From positions 62,001-126,000 of the forward strand of contig JAJEJA010000024.1 of NCBI GenBank assembly GCA_022828145.1: a stretch of DNA of 64,000 bases. Reading direction: 5' to 3'. Origin of the DNA: Candidatus Poribacteria bacterium. Its GTDB lineage: Bacteria; Poribacteria; WGA-4E; WGA-3G. A model generated the notes under the pieces. It worked only from the letters and a program-made list of their open reading frames with translations, did not search any database and was not told where the DNA came from. Within the stretch, counting starts at the first letter, position 1. Every line of letters begins with the position of its first letter. Shown here piece after piece: positions 43,598 to 52,440 of this stretch. Both the position numbers and the translations under genes were made by a program.

Positions 43598-44671
43598 ATG
43601 GCACATAATGGAATTTCATCTGGTAAATTGAGAGGGCTGAAGAAACTGGCAGATTCAAACGGTAGATTTAAGATGATGGCAATAGACCAGCGTGGCTCTA
43701 TGGTTACAAAACTCGCTGAAGTACTTGATATTGAAAAAACAGATGTTAAATACGATGATGTCGCTGCTATCAAGACACTTATCACACGCATCCTTTCACC
43801 TAACGCAACTGCTGTGTTGACTGATCCAATCTATGGTCATCCATATTCATTGACGGAGATCCCGAGAGATGTAGCGTTGCTGTTGGCTTATGAAGAATCG
43901 GGATATGTCAGCGAAGGTGTCAGCGAAAACGAAAGACTATCCAATCCAATAGAAAACTGGACTATTGAAAAGGCACAACGTGCAGGAGCTGATGCTATAA
44001 AACTTCTCGCATACTACCACCCAGATGCTTCACCCGTAACATTGGAACATCAACAGAAATTCGTAAAGCATGTTGGGGATGAATGTGAGAAACATGACCT
44101 CCCATTCCTGCTTGAACTTGTGAGTTATGCTCTTGAAGGAACTACGAAAAGTGTCGAATTTGCTAAGCAGAAACCGGACTTAGTGATACGTAGTGTAGAA
44201 GAATTCACTGCTCCAGAATATAAAGTAGACATCCTTAAATTAGAATTTCCTGCAGATTTGAAGTATACGACTGAATATCAAGAACATGCATTTTATGCAG
44301 GTGATTCTGCCTACGACTTAGATGAAGTCAAGGATGTATGTCGCAAATTAGATGCAGCATCAACGTTACCGTGGGTTATCTTGAGCGCAGGTGTGGATAT
44401 TGAAGAGTTTATTGAAAATGTGAAACTTGCTGCAGCTGCAGGGGCAAGCGGTTTCTTGTGTGGACGCGCTATCTGGAAAGACGCAGTGGATTTTTATCCT
44501 GATACAGCTGCTGTTAAACAGTTTCTTGAAAATGAAGCAACGACTAATTTCCACAACGCAAATGCTGCCGCAGAGACAGCATTGCCTTGGTTCGAGCATC
44601 GTAACTTCGGGAGTGTGGAAAACGTCAGTCTATCTAAACAATCCGAAAATTGGTATCAGGATTATTCATAG
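43598..44671 (+). CDS. Tagatose-1,6-bisphosphate aldolase (LacD)-like class I aldolase
   Basis: 357 residues from the ATG at 43598 (AAGGAG 11 bases upstream); the longer frame would be translated from the mobile element and is rejected. LacD-like features are MMAIDQRGSMVT, TDPIYGHPYSL, DAIKLLAYYHPDA (candidate Schiff-base region), FLLELVSYALEG, LKLEFPAD and PWVILSAGVDIEEFIENVKLA for phosphate binding. It probably cleaves tagatose- or a related ketose-bisphosphate. No lac or gat genes are adjacent, so the physiological sugar is uncertain. Confidence 0.82.
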   Translation: MAHNGISSGKLRGLKKLADSNGRFKMMAIDQRGSMVTKLAEVLDIEKTDVKYDDVAAIKTLITRILSPNATAVLTDPIYGHPYSLTEIPRDVALLLAYEESGYVSEGVSENERLSNPIENWTIEKAQRAGADAIKLLAYYHPDASPVTLEHQQKFVKHVGDECEKHDLPFLLELVSYALEGTTKSVEFAKQKPDLVIRSVEEFTAPEYKVDILKLEFPADLKYTTEYQEHAFYAGDSAYDLDEVKDVCRKLDAASTLPWVILSAGVDIEEFIENVKLAAAAGASGFLCGRAIWKDAVDFYPDTAAVKQFLENEATTNFHNANAAAETALPWFEHRNFGSVENVSLSKQSENWYQDYS

Positions 44672-44694
44672 CACTCTTTTTGTTTTGTAGTTTT

Positions 44695-44792
44695 GTAGGT
44701 CGGGTAGAGCGTAGCGAAACCCGACATGAGTTGATTGGGACTATCCTGTCGCCATTAAAATATTAACTGGCACTTCGCTCTACCCGACCTAC
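44695..44792. repeat. GTAG-headed palindrome pair, GTCGGGTAGAG type
   Basis: GTAGGTCGGGTAGAGCGTAG with closing ACCCGACA at 44695-44726, and an inverted partner CTTCGCTCTACCCGACCTAC at 44773-44792. The spacer contains GCCATTAAAATATTAACTGG. A second element of this family at 61761-61890 has that spacer in the opposite orientation. Between convergent genes the stem may also end transcription. Confidence 0.82.
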
Positions 44793-44856
44793 AATGGCCG
44801 AGTAGATATTCTAATATAGGCAGGCACTTTTCTATTCCAAACGTTTCTTTGAATCA

Positions 44857-45339
44857 TTAAGAGGATAACACTTTTTCAATTTTCTGAAGAATCTTTTGTG
44901 CAATTGCAAGCGTAGTTTCAGCAGTAATGAGTCCGCCAATTTCTGAGACAAGTATCACAATAGTGTCTCGTACGAAAAGCCAATTGGCTCCTGTTTGCCA
45001 GACTGAGTCTCCGAGTTTGATTTCATCTAACGAAACGGGTTGGTAGGCTGAAACGTGTCCACCGAGTTTTAGTAACGTTCGTGAGGTAAGTCGTTTGCGA
45101 CCTTCGTCTGCCGCAGTATTGGCTTTATCAGTTGAATCAAAAAACCAATAATGTATCGCAACTTGTTCAGCGGGTTTTTTATTCAACCACCACCTATCCC
45201 GCCAACCAAAAAGTGCTATCGGTTCGGCGGGGGCAGTTGGAGAATAAAGTTCCTGGGAAGAACTTAAACTCGCCGAGTATTCTGATAAATCTTCTGTCGT
45301 TAACTGAATTGATTCCAATGTAATATTCATAATAGACAT
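44857..45339 (-). CDS. Unrecognised protein, 160 residues
   Basis: No signal peptide or membrane segment is obvious except the weak hydrophobic strand FVRDTIVILVSEIGGLIT (about 120-137). The sequence has a beta-strand pattern with ALFGWRDRWWLNKK, a helix DSTDKANTAADEGRKRL and a C-terminal helix AQKILQKIEKVLSS. I recognise no family. A second ATG (MNITLES) four codons in is an alternative start. It is divergent from lptF, with a 157-base gap in which I see no firm promoter. Confidence 0.6.
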   Translation of the reverse strand: MSIMNITLESIQLTTEDLSEYSASLSSSQELYSPTAPAEPIALFGWRDRWWLNKKPAEQVAIHYWFFDSTDKANTAADEGRKRLTSRTLLKLGGHVSAYQPVSLDEIKLGDSVWQTGANWLFVRDTIVILVSEIGGLITAETTLAIAQKILQKIEKVLSS

Positions 45340-45496
45340 GTTACCATGTCCACAACCGAATTTCTAATAAAAATCTTCTGTTTTATTGAATATTTTCAAC
45401 GTATAGAGCAACAAACAGATTTAAGCATGTAAATAATACACCATAAATGAGTCATATTATCAGCAAAAGATATCCTTTGTGTTCTGAACATAGATT

Positions 45497-46699
45497 ATGA
45501 AAATCCTTTCACGATACTGCCTTAAAGAATTCATTCCACCATTCTTAATATCGCTTATCTGTTTCACCTGTATCATACTTTTTGATGAACTCTTTCGTCT
45601 TATTAAACTCTTCGTCAAGAAAGGTGTAGGTCCTATATACCTCATCGAATCCCTCTTGTACATTGCACCAGCGACGGTAGTCTTATCTATTCCGATGGCT
45701 GCATTAGTTGCTATTCTATTGGCGTTGGGCCGTCTGGCAACGGATTCTGAGATTATGGCAATGCGGGCAAACGGTATCGGTCTACACCAACTCATGATCC
45801 CTCTACTTGCAATGACTGTTCTCTTAAGTGTCATCGATCTCGCAGTGATTGAATATGTGCTACCGCAAGCCACTCAGGCTTCAGTAAAACTCAAACGGGA
45901 TATTCAAAAACATAATCCTGCGCTTATTTTAGAGGAGGGGACAATCATGAAGGAGCTCCAAACGAAAGGTAAACTCTGGATGTATGAGTCAACTGACCCA
46001 GAAACAGAGCGACTTCAAAATGTCAGAATATGGGATGAAATCTATCGTGGACAACCACGTTTGACAATAGCGAGAACTGCCACGCTCAATTATGAAGGTA
46101 GCGAGGCAAAGTTGACACTATACGATGGACATACTTATGAACCGATAATTGATCAAACAGACGGATATAGAATAACGCAATTTCAGGAACAGCAGATCGC
46201 ACTTGACTTTACAAAAGACCTACAGCGGCGTGATTATACATCACAACATCCACAGACAATGCGAATTGGACAACTCAGCACATATATCGGAGAGTTAGCT
46301 GCCTCAATTAAACCGGATAAACCTTCTACTTATGCAATTAGCAGACTGCGTTATGCCAGAGTTGAATACCACAAGAAATTCGCTTTGCCATTTGCTTGTT
46401 TAGCATTCGGTCTTATAGGAATTCCGCTGGGAATTATGGTAAAGAAAAATGGAAAAATGATAGGCTTTGGCATCGGTTTAAGTTTGATACTCCTATACTA
46501 TCTATTGCTGCAAATTGGGCAAAGCACAGGAACAAACGGACAAATGCACCCCGCATTCGCGATGTGGTTACCGAATCTTGTTATTGGCACTATAGGACTC
46601 ATACTCATTGCCACTATATTTTACGAAAACAAAGTAAGGTCATTTATGAATAGAGAAAGAAAAATGCCTATTGTAGTAGATAGCAGAGCGGTAACTTGA
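45497..46699 (+). CDS. LptF/LptG-family permease 1 (YjgP/YjgQ)
   Basis: 400 residues. Three N-terminal helices (about 10-35, 55-78, 98-120) are followed by a periplasmic beta-jellyroll domain (about 140-260) and three C-terminal helices (about 296-375). The opening MKILSRYCLKEFIPPFLISL is the YjgP/YjgQ start pattern. Partner subunits form the inner-membrane channel that extracts lipopolysaccharide with LptB. No lptB/A/C is in the window. Its stop overlaps the start of the second permease by one base (TGATG), so translation is coupled. Confidence 0.92.
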   Translation: MKILSRYCLKEFIPPFLISLICFTCIILFDELFRLIKLFVKKGVGPIYLIESLLYIAPATVVLSIPMAALVAILLALGRLATDSEIMAMRANGIGLHQLMIPLLAMTVLLSVIDLAVIEYVLPQATQASVKLKRDIQKHNPALILEEGTIMKELQTKGKLWMYESTDPETERLQNVRIWDEIYRGQPRLTIARTATLNYEGSEAKLTLYDGHTYEPIIDQTDGYRITQFQEQQIALDFTKDLQRRDYTSQHPQTMRIGQLSTYIGELAASIKPDKPSTYAISRLRYARVEYHKKFALPFACLAFGLIGIPLGIMVKKNGKMIGFGIGLSLILLYYLLLQIGQSTGTNGQMHPAFAMWLPNLVIGTIGLILIATIFYENKVRSFMNRERKMPIVVDSRAVT

Positions 46700-47781
46700 T
46701 GGATACCACAGGAATACGTTTAAACATCCTTGACCGTTATCTGATTAAAGAATACCTAAAAGCGTTCTTTGTTGGTTTCTTTTTCTTTAGTGCACTCGTC
46801 GTGATTGTCCGTCTTTTAGATAAAGACATCAAGTATTTTGATGAAGATACCACCTACCTTTATGCGCTAAAAATCGTCCTGTTACAGGCTCCAAGACGCA
46901 TAATGGAGATAGTCCCAGTATCAGGGTTTGTTGCGATATTTTTCGTCCTTGGTCGTATGGTAAGGAACAATGAATTTGTTGCAATGAAAGCAGGTGGTAT
47001 TAGTGTATATCGTGTTTTAATTCCAGTTATACTTGTAACGCTAATTCTCTGTGTGCTGTTCTCAATCTTTTATAATAGGGTTGCCTCCCCAGCCTATCAT
47101 CAAGCAAACCTAATGCAGAAAAAAACGGGTCCAACTTTCCGAAGATATCTGCCATTTATAGGTAAAGGAAATCGCGTCTTCTATCTAAATAGTATCAAAC
47201 TCAATGAGAAGAGTATTCATGGGATCACAATTTGGGAAACAAGCGACGATGGTCTAATTGAACGTAGTATCTATGCTAAGAAGGCAACATGGACAGATAC
47301 ACACTGGATATTCACTGATGGGAATATCCGTTACTTTGAAAATGAGGTCGAGGTAGGTTTTGAAACATTCCAGGAGAAACTATTAGAACGATTCGAAGAA
47401 CCGGAACGTTTTATTGGAAGCGACAAAGACCCAAGAGCGATGACAATTAAAGAACTTAAAGAACAGATCGCATACAAAAAAGAAGCAGGACAAATATCAC
47501 GGATAGAACAGGTAAAACTGCACCATAAAATCGCTTATCCTTTCGCAGCAGTTGTCGTTGTCATGTTAGGAGCACCGATCGCAATTCGGTTTGGTAAAGC
47601 CGGTTTTTTTGCTGGGTTGGTCATCGCATTTTTCCTTGTCTTCATCTATTGGGCACTCTCTTTTGCAACATTTGAAGGTTTGAGTGAAAACGGGAAACTT
47701 CATCCATTCTTGGCATGTTGGGGAGCCAATATCCTATACGGAATTGTCGGTACTATTCTCATCTGGCGAACACCGAAATAG
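46699..47781 (+). CDS. LptF/LptG-family permease 2 (YjgP/YjgQ)
   Basis: 360 residues, paralogue of the preceding gene with the same 3-helix, beta-domain, 3-helix layout. It starts MDTTGIRLNILDRYLIKEYLKAFFVGFFFF and ends in helices through FPFAAVVVVMLGAPIA-like and FLVFIYWALSFATFEG segments. ATG 46699 shares its A with the upstream TGA stop. The pair is consistent with LptF and LptG, but I cannot assign which is which. It implies an outer membrane with LPS or an LPS-like lipid. Confidence 0.92.
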   Translation: MDTTGIRLNILDRYLIKEYLKAFFVGFFFFSALVVIVRLLDKDIKYFDEDTTYLYALKIVLLQAPRRIMEIVPVSGFVAIFFVLGRMVRNNEFVAMKAGGISVYRVLIPVILVTLILCVLFSIFYNRVASPAYHQANLMQKKTGPTFRRYLPFIGKGNRVFYLNSIKLNEKSIHGITIWETSDDGLIERSIYAKKATWTDTHWIFTDGNIRYFENEVEVGFETFQEKLLERFEEPERFIGSDKDPRAMTIKELKEQIAYKKEAGQISRIEQVKLHHKIAYPFAAVVVVMLGAPIAIRFGKAGFFAGLVIAFFLVFIYWALSFATFEGLSENGKLHPFLACWGANILYGIVGTILIWRTPK

Positions 47782-47823
47782 GCAATATATATTAAATTAC
47801 GTGAATAAGTTCACATATATTCT

Positions 47824-47886
47824 GTAGGAGCGATCTCCGAATCGCGACGAAACCAATAATAGTCGGGAATCGGAGTTCCCTCCTAC
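47824..47886. repeat. GTAG-headed palindrome pair, GAGCGATCTCCGAATCGC type
   Basis: A complete element: GTAGGAGCGATCTCCGAATC at 47824 and an inverted partner GTCGGGAATCGGAGTTCCCT... ending CCTAC at 47886. Both ends read GTAGGAG/CTCCTAC. It ends 12 bases before the ATG of the methyltransferase gene, which lacks a ribosome site. Confidence 0.85.
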
Positions 47887-47898
47887 AGCAATTCTAAT

Positions 47899-48471
47899 AT
47901 GTCCACATCAAAAATAGGCAATCTCTTTTTTAGGGTACGTAGTTTTACACCCATCCCCTTCATCCTTGCATTGATCTACTTTGCCAAACCGACTCTCCTT
48001 ACAACCACCATCGGTGTATTCATTACTTTGATCGGTGAGTTGTTACGTTTATGGACTGTGGGGTATGCTGGTGGTTCAACGCGCGCAACAACATTAGGAG
48101 CAGCCCGTGATCTCGTGACAACAGGTCCATACAGCCACGTGCGAAATCCACTCTACCTTGGGAATCTCTTGATTAGCGTCAGTATCTGCATCATTGCAAA
48201 TGTCTTATGGCTAACTCCGATTCTGGTTATCGGTTACCTTGTACAGTATCTCCCGATTATCGCTGTAGAAGAAGCATACCTATTGGAATCTTGTGGTAGC
48301 GTCTACGAGACATATCACGCGCAAGTGCCACGGTTCTTCCCACAATTCAACGCATATCAATCACCATCAACCCACGACTTTTCTTTCACACGAGCATTTA
48401 AAAGTGAAAAACGCACATTAACTGCTATAGTAATTGTTATTGCAGTGCTTTATGTAAGACAGTTATTTTAG
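47899..48471 (+). CDS. ICMT-like integral membrane methyltransferase
   Basis: 190 residues with four to five membrane helices. The isoprenylcysteine carboxyl methyltransferase / phospholipid methyltransferase signature is YSHVRNPLYLGNLLISV (about 77-93) and the following EEAYLLESCGSVYETYHAQVPRF (about 128-150), which build the SAM and substrate sites. In bacteria the substrate is usually a lipid or unknown small molecule rather than a prenylated protein. A final helix (about 170-187) is extra to the core. Confidence 0.85.
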   Translation: MSTSKIGNLFFRVRSFTPIPFILALIYFAKPTLLTTTIGVFITLIGELLRLWTVGYAGGSTRATTLGAARDLVTTGPYSHVRNPLYLGNLLISVSICIIANVLWLTPILVIGYLVQYLPIIAVEEAYLLESCGSVYETYHAQVPRFFPQFNAYQSPSTHDFSFTRAFKSEKRTLTAIVIVIAVLYVRQLF

Positions 48472-48513
48472 AAGAAACGTTCTGTATTTTGCAGTCTCTA
48501 AACTGGTTTTACC

Positions 48514-48543
48514 TTGACATCTATTCACTGTAGATGTTATATT
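48514..48543 (+). promoter_or_regulatory. Promoter for the tandem lectin-like genes
   Basis: TTGACA (48514-48519, perfect), an 18-base spacer and TATATT (48538-48543). Initiation near 48550 gives a leader of about 84 bases before the ATG at 48634. No equally good match is seen before the second and third paralogues. Confidence 0.6.
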
Positions 48544-48633
48544 ATTAGAGTGAATTTGTCAAGAGTGTGTATGAAATTTACACATTTACATTCACGACAC
48601 TAATATAACTTCAGACAGAGGGAGATATTGCTG

Positions 48634-49323
48634 ATGAAGAGATTTTTTTTCTCACATTTACTACCGTTTTTTATTCTTTCCCTGTTTTTGCTGCTAATCC
48701 ATCTGTCAGTTGCCCGAACATTTAACAACGATTTTGAAACAGGCGATCTCACGGATTGGGAGAAAACAGGTACTGCATTTGACTTCCAACCCACATGGGG
48801 AGACAACCCAACAGCAAGGAACCGAGGAGAACCCTCTGAACACCAAGGTGACTGGTGGCTCGGACTATTCGAGAAATACCAAGGTCCAGATAAAGGCGCA
48901 GAGCTTGGACAGAGTGCCGGTGATGTACAGGGAGATGGCCCAACCGGAGAACTGACATCAATTGAGTTTAAGATTGTTGGTGATACCATGAATTTCCTTA
49001 TCGGAGGCGGAAACCATCCTTGGGGAAGTGCGGCACCGTGTTGCGTTAATCTCGTTATCAATGAAGAGGTAGAACTTTCTGCTACAGGTAACGCAAGAGA
49101 GACTATGAGTCGTAAAGAATGGGATGTTTCTGATTTGAAAGGCAGAACTGCACAGATAGTCGTCGTAGACAATAATAGCGGCGGATGGGGACATCCAAAC
49201 TTTGATGACATTCATCAGGCAGATGCAAACGGTAATAATATCCCGTGGGATCGTGTGCTTGCTGTTGAAGCACAGGGAAAATTAGCCGTCAGTTGGGCAC
49301 AGATGAAAAAATTCTATAAATAG
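48634..49323 (+). CDS. Secreted lectin-like (GH32 C-terminal-type) protein, paralogue 1
   Basis: 229 residues. The signal peptide (about 1-26, with a long Phe/Leu core) ends near LSVA-RTF. The mature protein is one beta-sandwich domain resembling the accessory domain attached to bacterial GH32 levanases: FETGDLTDWEKTGTAF, ELTSIEFKIVGDTMNFLIGG, CCVNLVIN, RKEWDVSDLKGRTAQIVVVD, GGWGHPNFDDIHQAD. No catalytic domain is present. GGGAG precedes the ATG by nine bases. Two close paralogues follow; this one is the most diverged (it lacks a Pro-Gln-Gly insert). Confidence 0.8.
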   Translation: MKRFFFSHLLPFFILSLFLLLIHLSVARTFNNDFETGDLTDWEKTGTAFDFQPTWGDNPTARNRGEPSEHQGDWWLGLFEKYQGPDKGAELGQSAGDVQGDGPTGELTSIEFKIVGDTMNFLIGGGNHPWGSAAPCCVNLVINEEVELSATGNARETMSRKEWDVSDLKGRTAQIVVVDNNSGGWGHPNFDDIHQADANGNNIPWDRVLAVEAQGKLAVSWAQMKKFYK

Positions 49324-49350
49324 TCACGTGTATATTGATTTGTGATCTTA

Positions 49351-49417
49351 ATAGTAATAGACACACAGCGTGAGTCTACTACTATTATATGGACGGCACA
49401 CGACGTGTGCCTACTAC
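49351..49417. repeat. Two GTAG-type palindromes in spacer 1
   Basis: ATAGTAATAGACACACAGCG with closing AGTCTACTACTATT (49351-49386, decayed) and GGCACACGACGTGTGCCTAC (49395-49414). The same pair recurs in the next spacer, showing that spacer and gene were duplicated together. Confidence 0.8.
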
Positions 49418-49439
49418 TATTAATAAGGAGGAATGTTAG

Positions 49440-50147
49440 ATGAATAAGATGTTACTTCCAATGCTTTCTCTTCTTCTCATATTCCTGTTGCTTTTGGTTG
49501 TTAATGATCTTACAGCAAGAACATTTAACAACGATTTTGAAACAGGTGACCTAACGGATTGGGAGAAGACAGGGACAGCATTTGACTTTCAACCGACTTG
49601 GGGAGATAACCCAACAGCAAGGAACCGAGGACAACCCTCACAACACCAAGGTGACTGGTGGCTCGGTCTCGCTGAAAGATACCAAGGGCCCGATAAAGGT
49701 GCCGATTTAGGACAAAGTCCCGGTGATATGCAACTAAACGATGCTGGTGCTGTTGCACCAGATTATCCGCAAGGAACTCTTACATCAATAAAATTCACAA
49801 TTGTAGGCGATACGATGAATTTCCTTATGGGGGGTGGAACTCGTCCATGGGGAACAGCAGAACCGTGCTGTGTTAATCTTGTGATTGATGAAGAGGTAGT
49901 CCGATCCGCTACCGGCGATAACAATGAAAGCATGACACGAAAAGAGTGGGATGTTTCCGATTTAAAAGGCCAAATGGCACAAGTTGTCGTTATTGACCAA
50001 AGCAGCGGCGGATGGGGACATCCAAACTTTGATGATATCCATCAAGCCGATAGTAGTGGGAACATACCTTGGGCACAAGTGACAGCCGTTGAAGCACAAG
50101 GAAAACTTGCCGTTAGTTGGGCACAGATGAAAAAGTTCTACAAATAA
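49440..50147 (+). CDS. Secreted lectin-like protein, paralogue 2
   Basis: 235 residues with signal peptide (about 1-25, MLLPMLSLLLIFLLLLVV core). The mature domain is over 75 percent similar by eye to paralogues 1 and 3, with GDWWLGLAERYQGPDKGA, the insert VAPDYPQGTLTSIKF and KEWDVSDLKGQMAQVVVID. It probably binds carbohydrate at the cell surface or in the medium; this rests only on resemblance to the GH32-associated domain. AAGGAGG lies eight bases upstream of the ATG, a stronger ribosome site than paralogue 1 has. Confidence 0.8.
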   Translation: MNKMLLPMLSLLLIFLLLLVVNDLTARTFNNDFETGDLTDWEKTGTAFDFQPTWGDNPTARNRGQPSQHQGDWWLGLAERYQGPDKGADLGQSPGDMQLNDAGAVAPDYPQGTLTSIKFTIVGDTMNFLMGGGTRPWGTAEPCCVNLVIDEEVVRSATGDNNESMTRKEWDVSDLKGQMAQVVVIDQSSGGWGHPNFDDIHQADSSGNIPWAQVTAVEAQGKLAVSWAQMKKFYK

Positions 50148-50177
50148 TCACGTGGATATTTGGTTATGTTCTTTATA

Positions 50178-50247
50178 GTAGTAGGCACACGGCGTGTGCC
50201 TACTACTATTGAATATAATTCGATGGCACACGGCGTGTGCCTACTAC
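50178..50247. repeat. Two GTAG-type palindromes in spacer 2
   Basis: GTAGTAGGCACACGGCGTGT with closing GCCTACTAC (50178-50206), a near-perfect 29-base palindrome, and GGCACACGGCGTGTGCCTAC (50225-50244). Both are less decayed than those in spacer 1, consistent with spacer 2 being the younger copy. Confidence 0.85.
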
Positions 50248-50270
50248 TATTAATTCAGGAGGAATGTTAG

Positions 50271-50984
50271 ATGAATAAGATGTTACTTTCAATGCTTTCT
50301 CTACTCCTCATATTCTTGTTGCTTGTGTCTGTGAATGACCTTACAGCACGAACATTTAACAACGATTTTGAAACAGGCGACCTAACGGATTGGGAGAAGA
50401 CAGGAACAGCATTTGATTACCAACCGACTTGGGGAGATAACCCAACGGCAAGGAACCGAGGACAACCCTCACAACACCAAGGTGACTGGTGGCTCGGTCT
50501 CGCTGAAAGATACCAAGGACCCGACAAAGGCGCGAAGTTGGGACAGAAACCGGGTGATATGCAACAGAATGCTGCAGGTGGGGTTGCTCCTGATTTTCCA
50601 CAAGGCACATTAACCTCAATAGAGTTCAAAATTGTCGGAGAAACGATGAATTTCCTGATGGGGGGTGGTAACCGTCCTTGGGATGTTAATCCCGAACCGT
50701 GTTGTGTTAATCTTGTGATGAACGATGATGTCGTTCGAACCGTTACCGGTGACAACCATGAAAGTATGACACGAAAAGAGTGGGATGTTTCTGATCTAAA
50801 AGGTAAAACCGTACAGCTTGTCGTTATTGATCAAAGCAGCGGCGGATGGGGACACCCAAACTTTGATGATATCCATCAAGCAAATGCCAGTGGAAAAAAT
50901 ATACCGTGGGATCAGATCATGGCTGTTGAAGCACAAGGAAAATTAGCTGTCAGTTGGGCACAGATGAAAAAGTATTACAGATAA
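50271..50984 (+). CDS. Secreted lectin-like protein, paralogue 3
   Basis: 237 residues, closest to paralogue 2 (signal peptide nearly identical). Differences cluster in surface-type segments: GGVAPDFPQGTLTSIEFKI, NRPWDVNPEPCCVNLVMNDD and HQANASGKNIPWDQIMAVE. The conserved paired Cys (PCCVNL) appears in all three. AGGAGG lies eight bases before the ATG. A strong terminator follows 14 bases after the stop, so the three genes probably end together. Confidence 0.8.
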   Translation: MNKMLLSMLSLLLIFLLLVSVNDLTARTFNNDFETGDLTDWEKTGTAFDYQPTWGDNPTARNRGQPSQHQGDWWLGLAERYQGPDKGAKLGQKPGDMQQNAAGGVAPDFPQGTLTSIEFKIVGETMNFLMGGGNRPWDVNPEPCCVNLVMNDDVVRTVTGDNHESMTRKEWDVSDLKGKTVQLVVIDQSSGGWGHPNFDDIHQANASGKNIPWDQIMAVEAQGKLAVSWAQMKKYYR

Positions 50985-50998
50985 AGAGTATAAACAGA

Positions 50999-51047
50999 CA
51001 TCTATCATCACAAGGTATCTTACGATTGTGGTGATAGATGTTTTTTT
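50999..51047 (+). terminator. Rho-independent terminator after the lectin-like genes
   Basis: The stem CATCTATCATCACAA (50999-51013) pairs with TTGTGGTGATAGATG (51026-51040) with one mismatch, followed by TTTTTTT. It ends at the stop codon of the convergent epimerase gene. Confidence 0.9.
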
Positions 51048-51993
51048 AATCCCGCGTGTTCAAGCACCGTTCACGGAACTTATTGTACGTCTCCAGTATA
51101 CCTTGTTCCATTGTATACGCAGGGGTAAATCCTATTTCCTCAGCAATAGGTGTTGCGTCATAGTCCCATGAAATTCCGAACAGACCGGGTTCCAATTCAA
51201 TCTGTGCTTCCGGTACGATAGACTTCAGATACGCAATACCTTCTCTGACAGGACGAATTCCGCCCTTGACATTGAAGACCCGTGTTTCCGTTGGTGCACA
51301 TGTGCATGCCATAACAATTGAACGTGATACATCTTCTACATACTGCCAATCAACCGCATCATCACCGAAAGGACATACATGGGGTATTCCTAACGCAACA
51401 TCTTCTATCATTTTTGTCGTAAACGAACTCATCCCCCGCGTCCTTCCAACACCATAGACTGCTGTAAAACGAAGTCCGATTGAATCTACACCGTACGCAT
51501 CAAAATAGTGCATCGCGTATCTCTCATTAAGAGACTTACAGGCACCATAGATAAACTTAGGATAGTGTGGTGCATCGTTAAGAATCTGTTGTTGATTATA
51601 ATCTTCAGGTGAACCGAACACCGCAACACTACTTGCCCAAACCACGCGCTTTAGGTTGAAGATACGTGCTGCTTCAAATACATTGATTGTTCCTTCACAC
51701 ACAACCTTCAATGCTTGCGGTGGATTCGCGTTACAGGCGGGAACTTGCCAGGAAGCAAGGTGAATAATCCGATCAATATTATGTTCCTGAACTGTTCGTA
51801 AAAGGTGAGGTAAATCCGTTATATCTCCTTGAACAAATTCAAACCTATCAATCTGTTCTTCGGACAACACCATTCTGGGAATAGTCAGGTCGTAAGCGAA
51901 ATCGTAAATGATAATCTTTTCACCGGCAGCTAATAGATCTCTGATGACGTATGAACCGATACATCCCATCCCACCGGTGATCAAATAACTCAT
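51046..51993 (-). CDS. NAD-dependent epimerase/dehydratase (extended SDR)
   Basis: 315 residues. The Rossmann motif is GGMGCIGS at the N-terminus, IIHLASW follows strand 4, and the active site comprises SSVAVFG and YGACK (Tyr-x3-Lys). The sequence resembles UDP-sugar or nucleotide-sugar epimerases, but the C-terminal substrate domain does not tell which. AGGAG lies eight bases before the ATG. The Rieske gene lies 34 bases upstream on the same strand, so the two may share a transcript. Confidence 0.9.
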   Translation of the reverse strand: MSYLITGGMGCIGSYVIRDLLAAGEKIIIYDFAYDLTIPRMVLSEEQIDRFEFVQGDITDLPHLLRTVQEHNIDRIIHLASWQVPACNANPPQALKVVCEGTINVFEAARIFNLKRVVWASSVAVFGSPEDYNQQQILNDAPHYPKFIYGACKSLNERYAMHYFDAYGVDSIGLRFTAVYGVGRTRGMSSFTTKMIEDVALGIPHVCPFGDDAVDWQYVEDVSRSIVMACTCAPTETRVFNVKGGIRPVREGIAYLKSIVPEAQIELEPGLFGISWDYDATPIAEEIGFTPAYTMEQGILETYNKFRERCLNTRD

Positions 51994-52027
51994 GCTGAAA
52001 ACTCCTTTTGGAATAACTGAGTAATCG

Positions 52028-52366
52028 TTAATCCGATGGTCTGTCTATATTCATCGGTTCATCAACATTCACAAGTATGTCATCACCCTCAATTTTGATA
52101 GGATAAACAGGTATACTCTCTTCACCGGGCCAAACACACTCTCCTGTTTTCACATCAAATTCCCACATGTGCATAGGACAAGTTATACATCCTTTGTCAA
52201 GGAATCCATAAGTCAACACACCCCCGAGATGTGGACATATATTGTTCATTGCATAATACTCACCCTCAACGTTATAGATACCAATGAAAACACCTTCTAC
52301 TTTGACACCGATACAGGTACCGGGTTGTATCTCGTCGGTCGTTGCTGCTTTTACAAACTGTGACAT
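52028..52366 (-). CDS. Rieske [2Fe-2S] ferredoxin-like protein
   Basis: 112 residues. Cluster ligands are in CPHLGGVL and CPMHMWEFD (C-x-H ... C-x2-H), with the NirD/BphF-like small Rieske pattern. It probably passes electrons to an oxygenase or reductase; no such partner is encoded next to it, though two PhyH-type oxygenases occur in the window. GGAG lies 11 bases upstream of the ATG. Confidence 0.92.
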   Translation of the reverse strand: MSQFVKAATTDEIQPGTCIGVKVEGVFIGIYNVEGEYYAMNNICPHLGGVLTYGFLDKGCITCPMHMWEFDVKTGECVWPGEESIPVYPIKIEGDDILVNVDEPMNIDRPSD

Positions 52367-52440
52367 ATATGTTGAAACTCCAAAAAAAAGAAATTATATG
52401 TGATTACGAATTCGTGCGAAATAGATTCAATGATGGTATG

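Noticed and set aside
42302-44671. Terpene or carotenoid biosynthesis cluster around the polyprenyl synthase
   Set aside because: The neighbours are an SDR, a LarE-tail protein and an aldolase; no cyclase, phytoene synthase or desaturase is seen.
48514-48543. Riboswitch in the lectin-gene leader
   Set aside because: The leader of about 84 bases shows no multi-stem conserved pattern I recognise; only a promoter and a ribosome site are supported.
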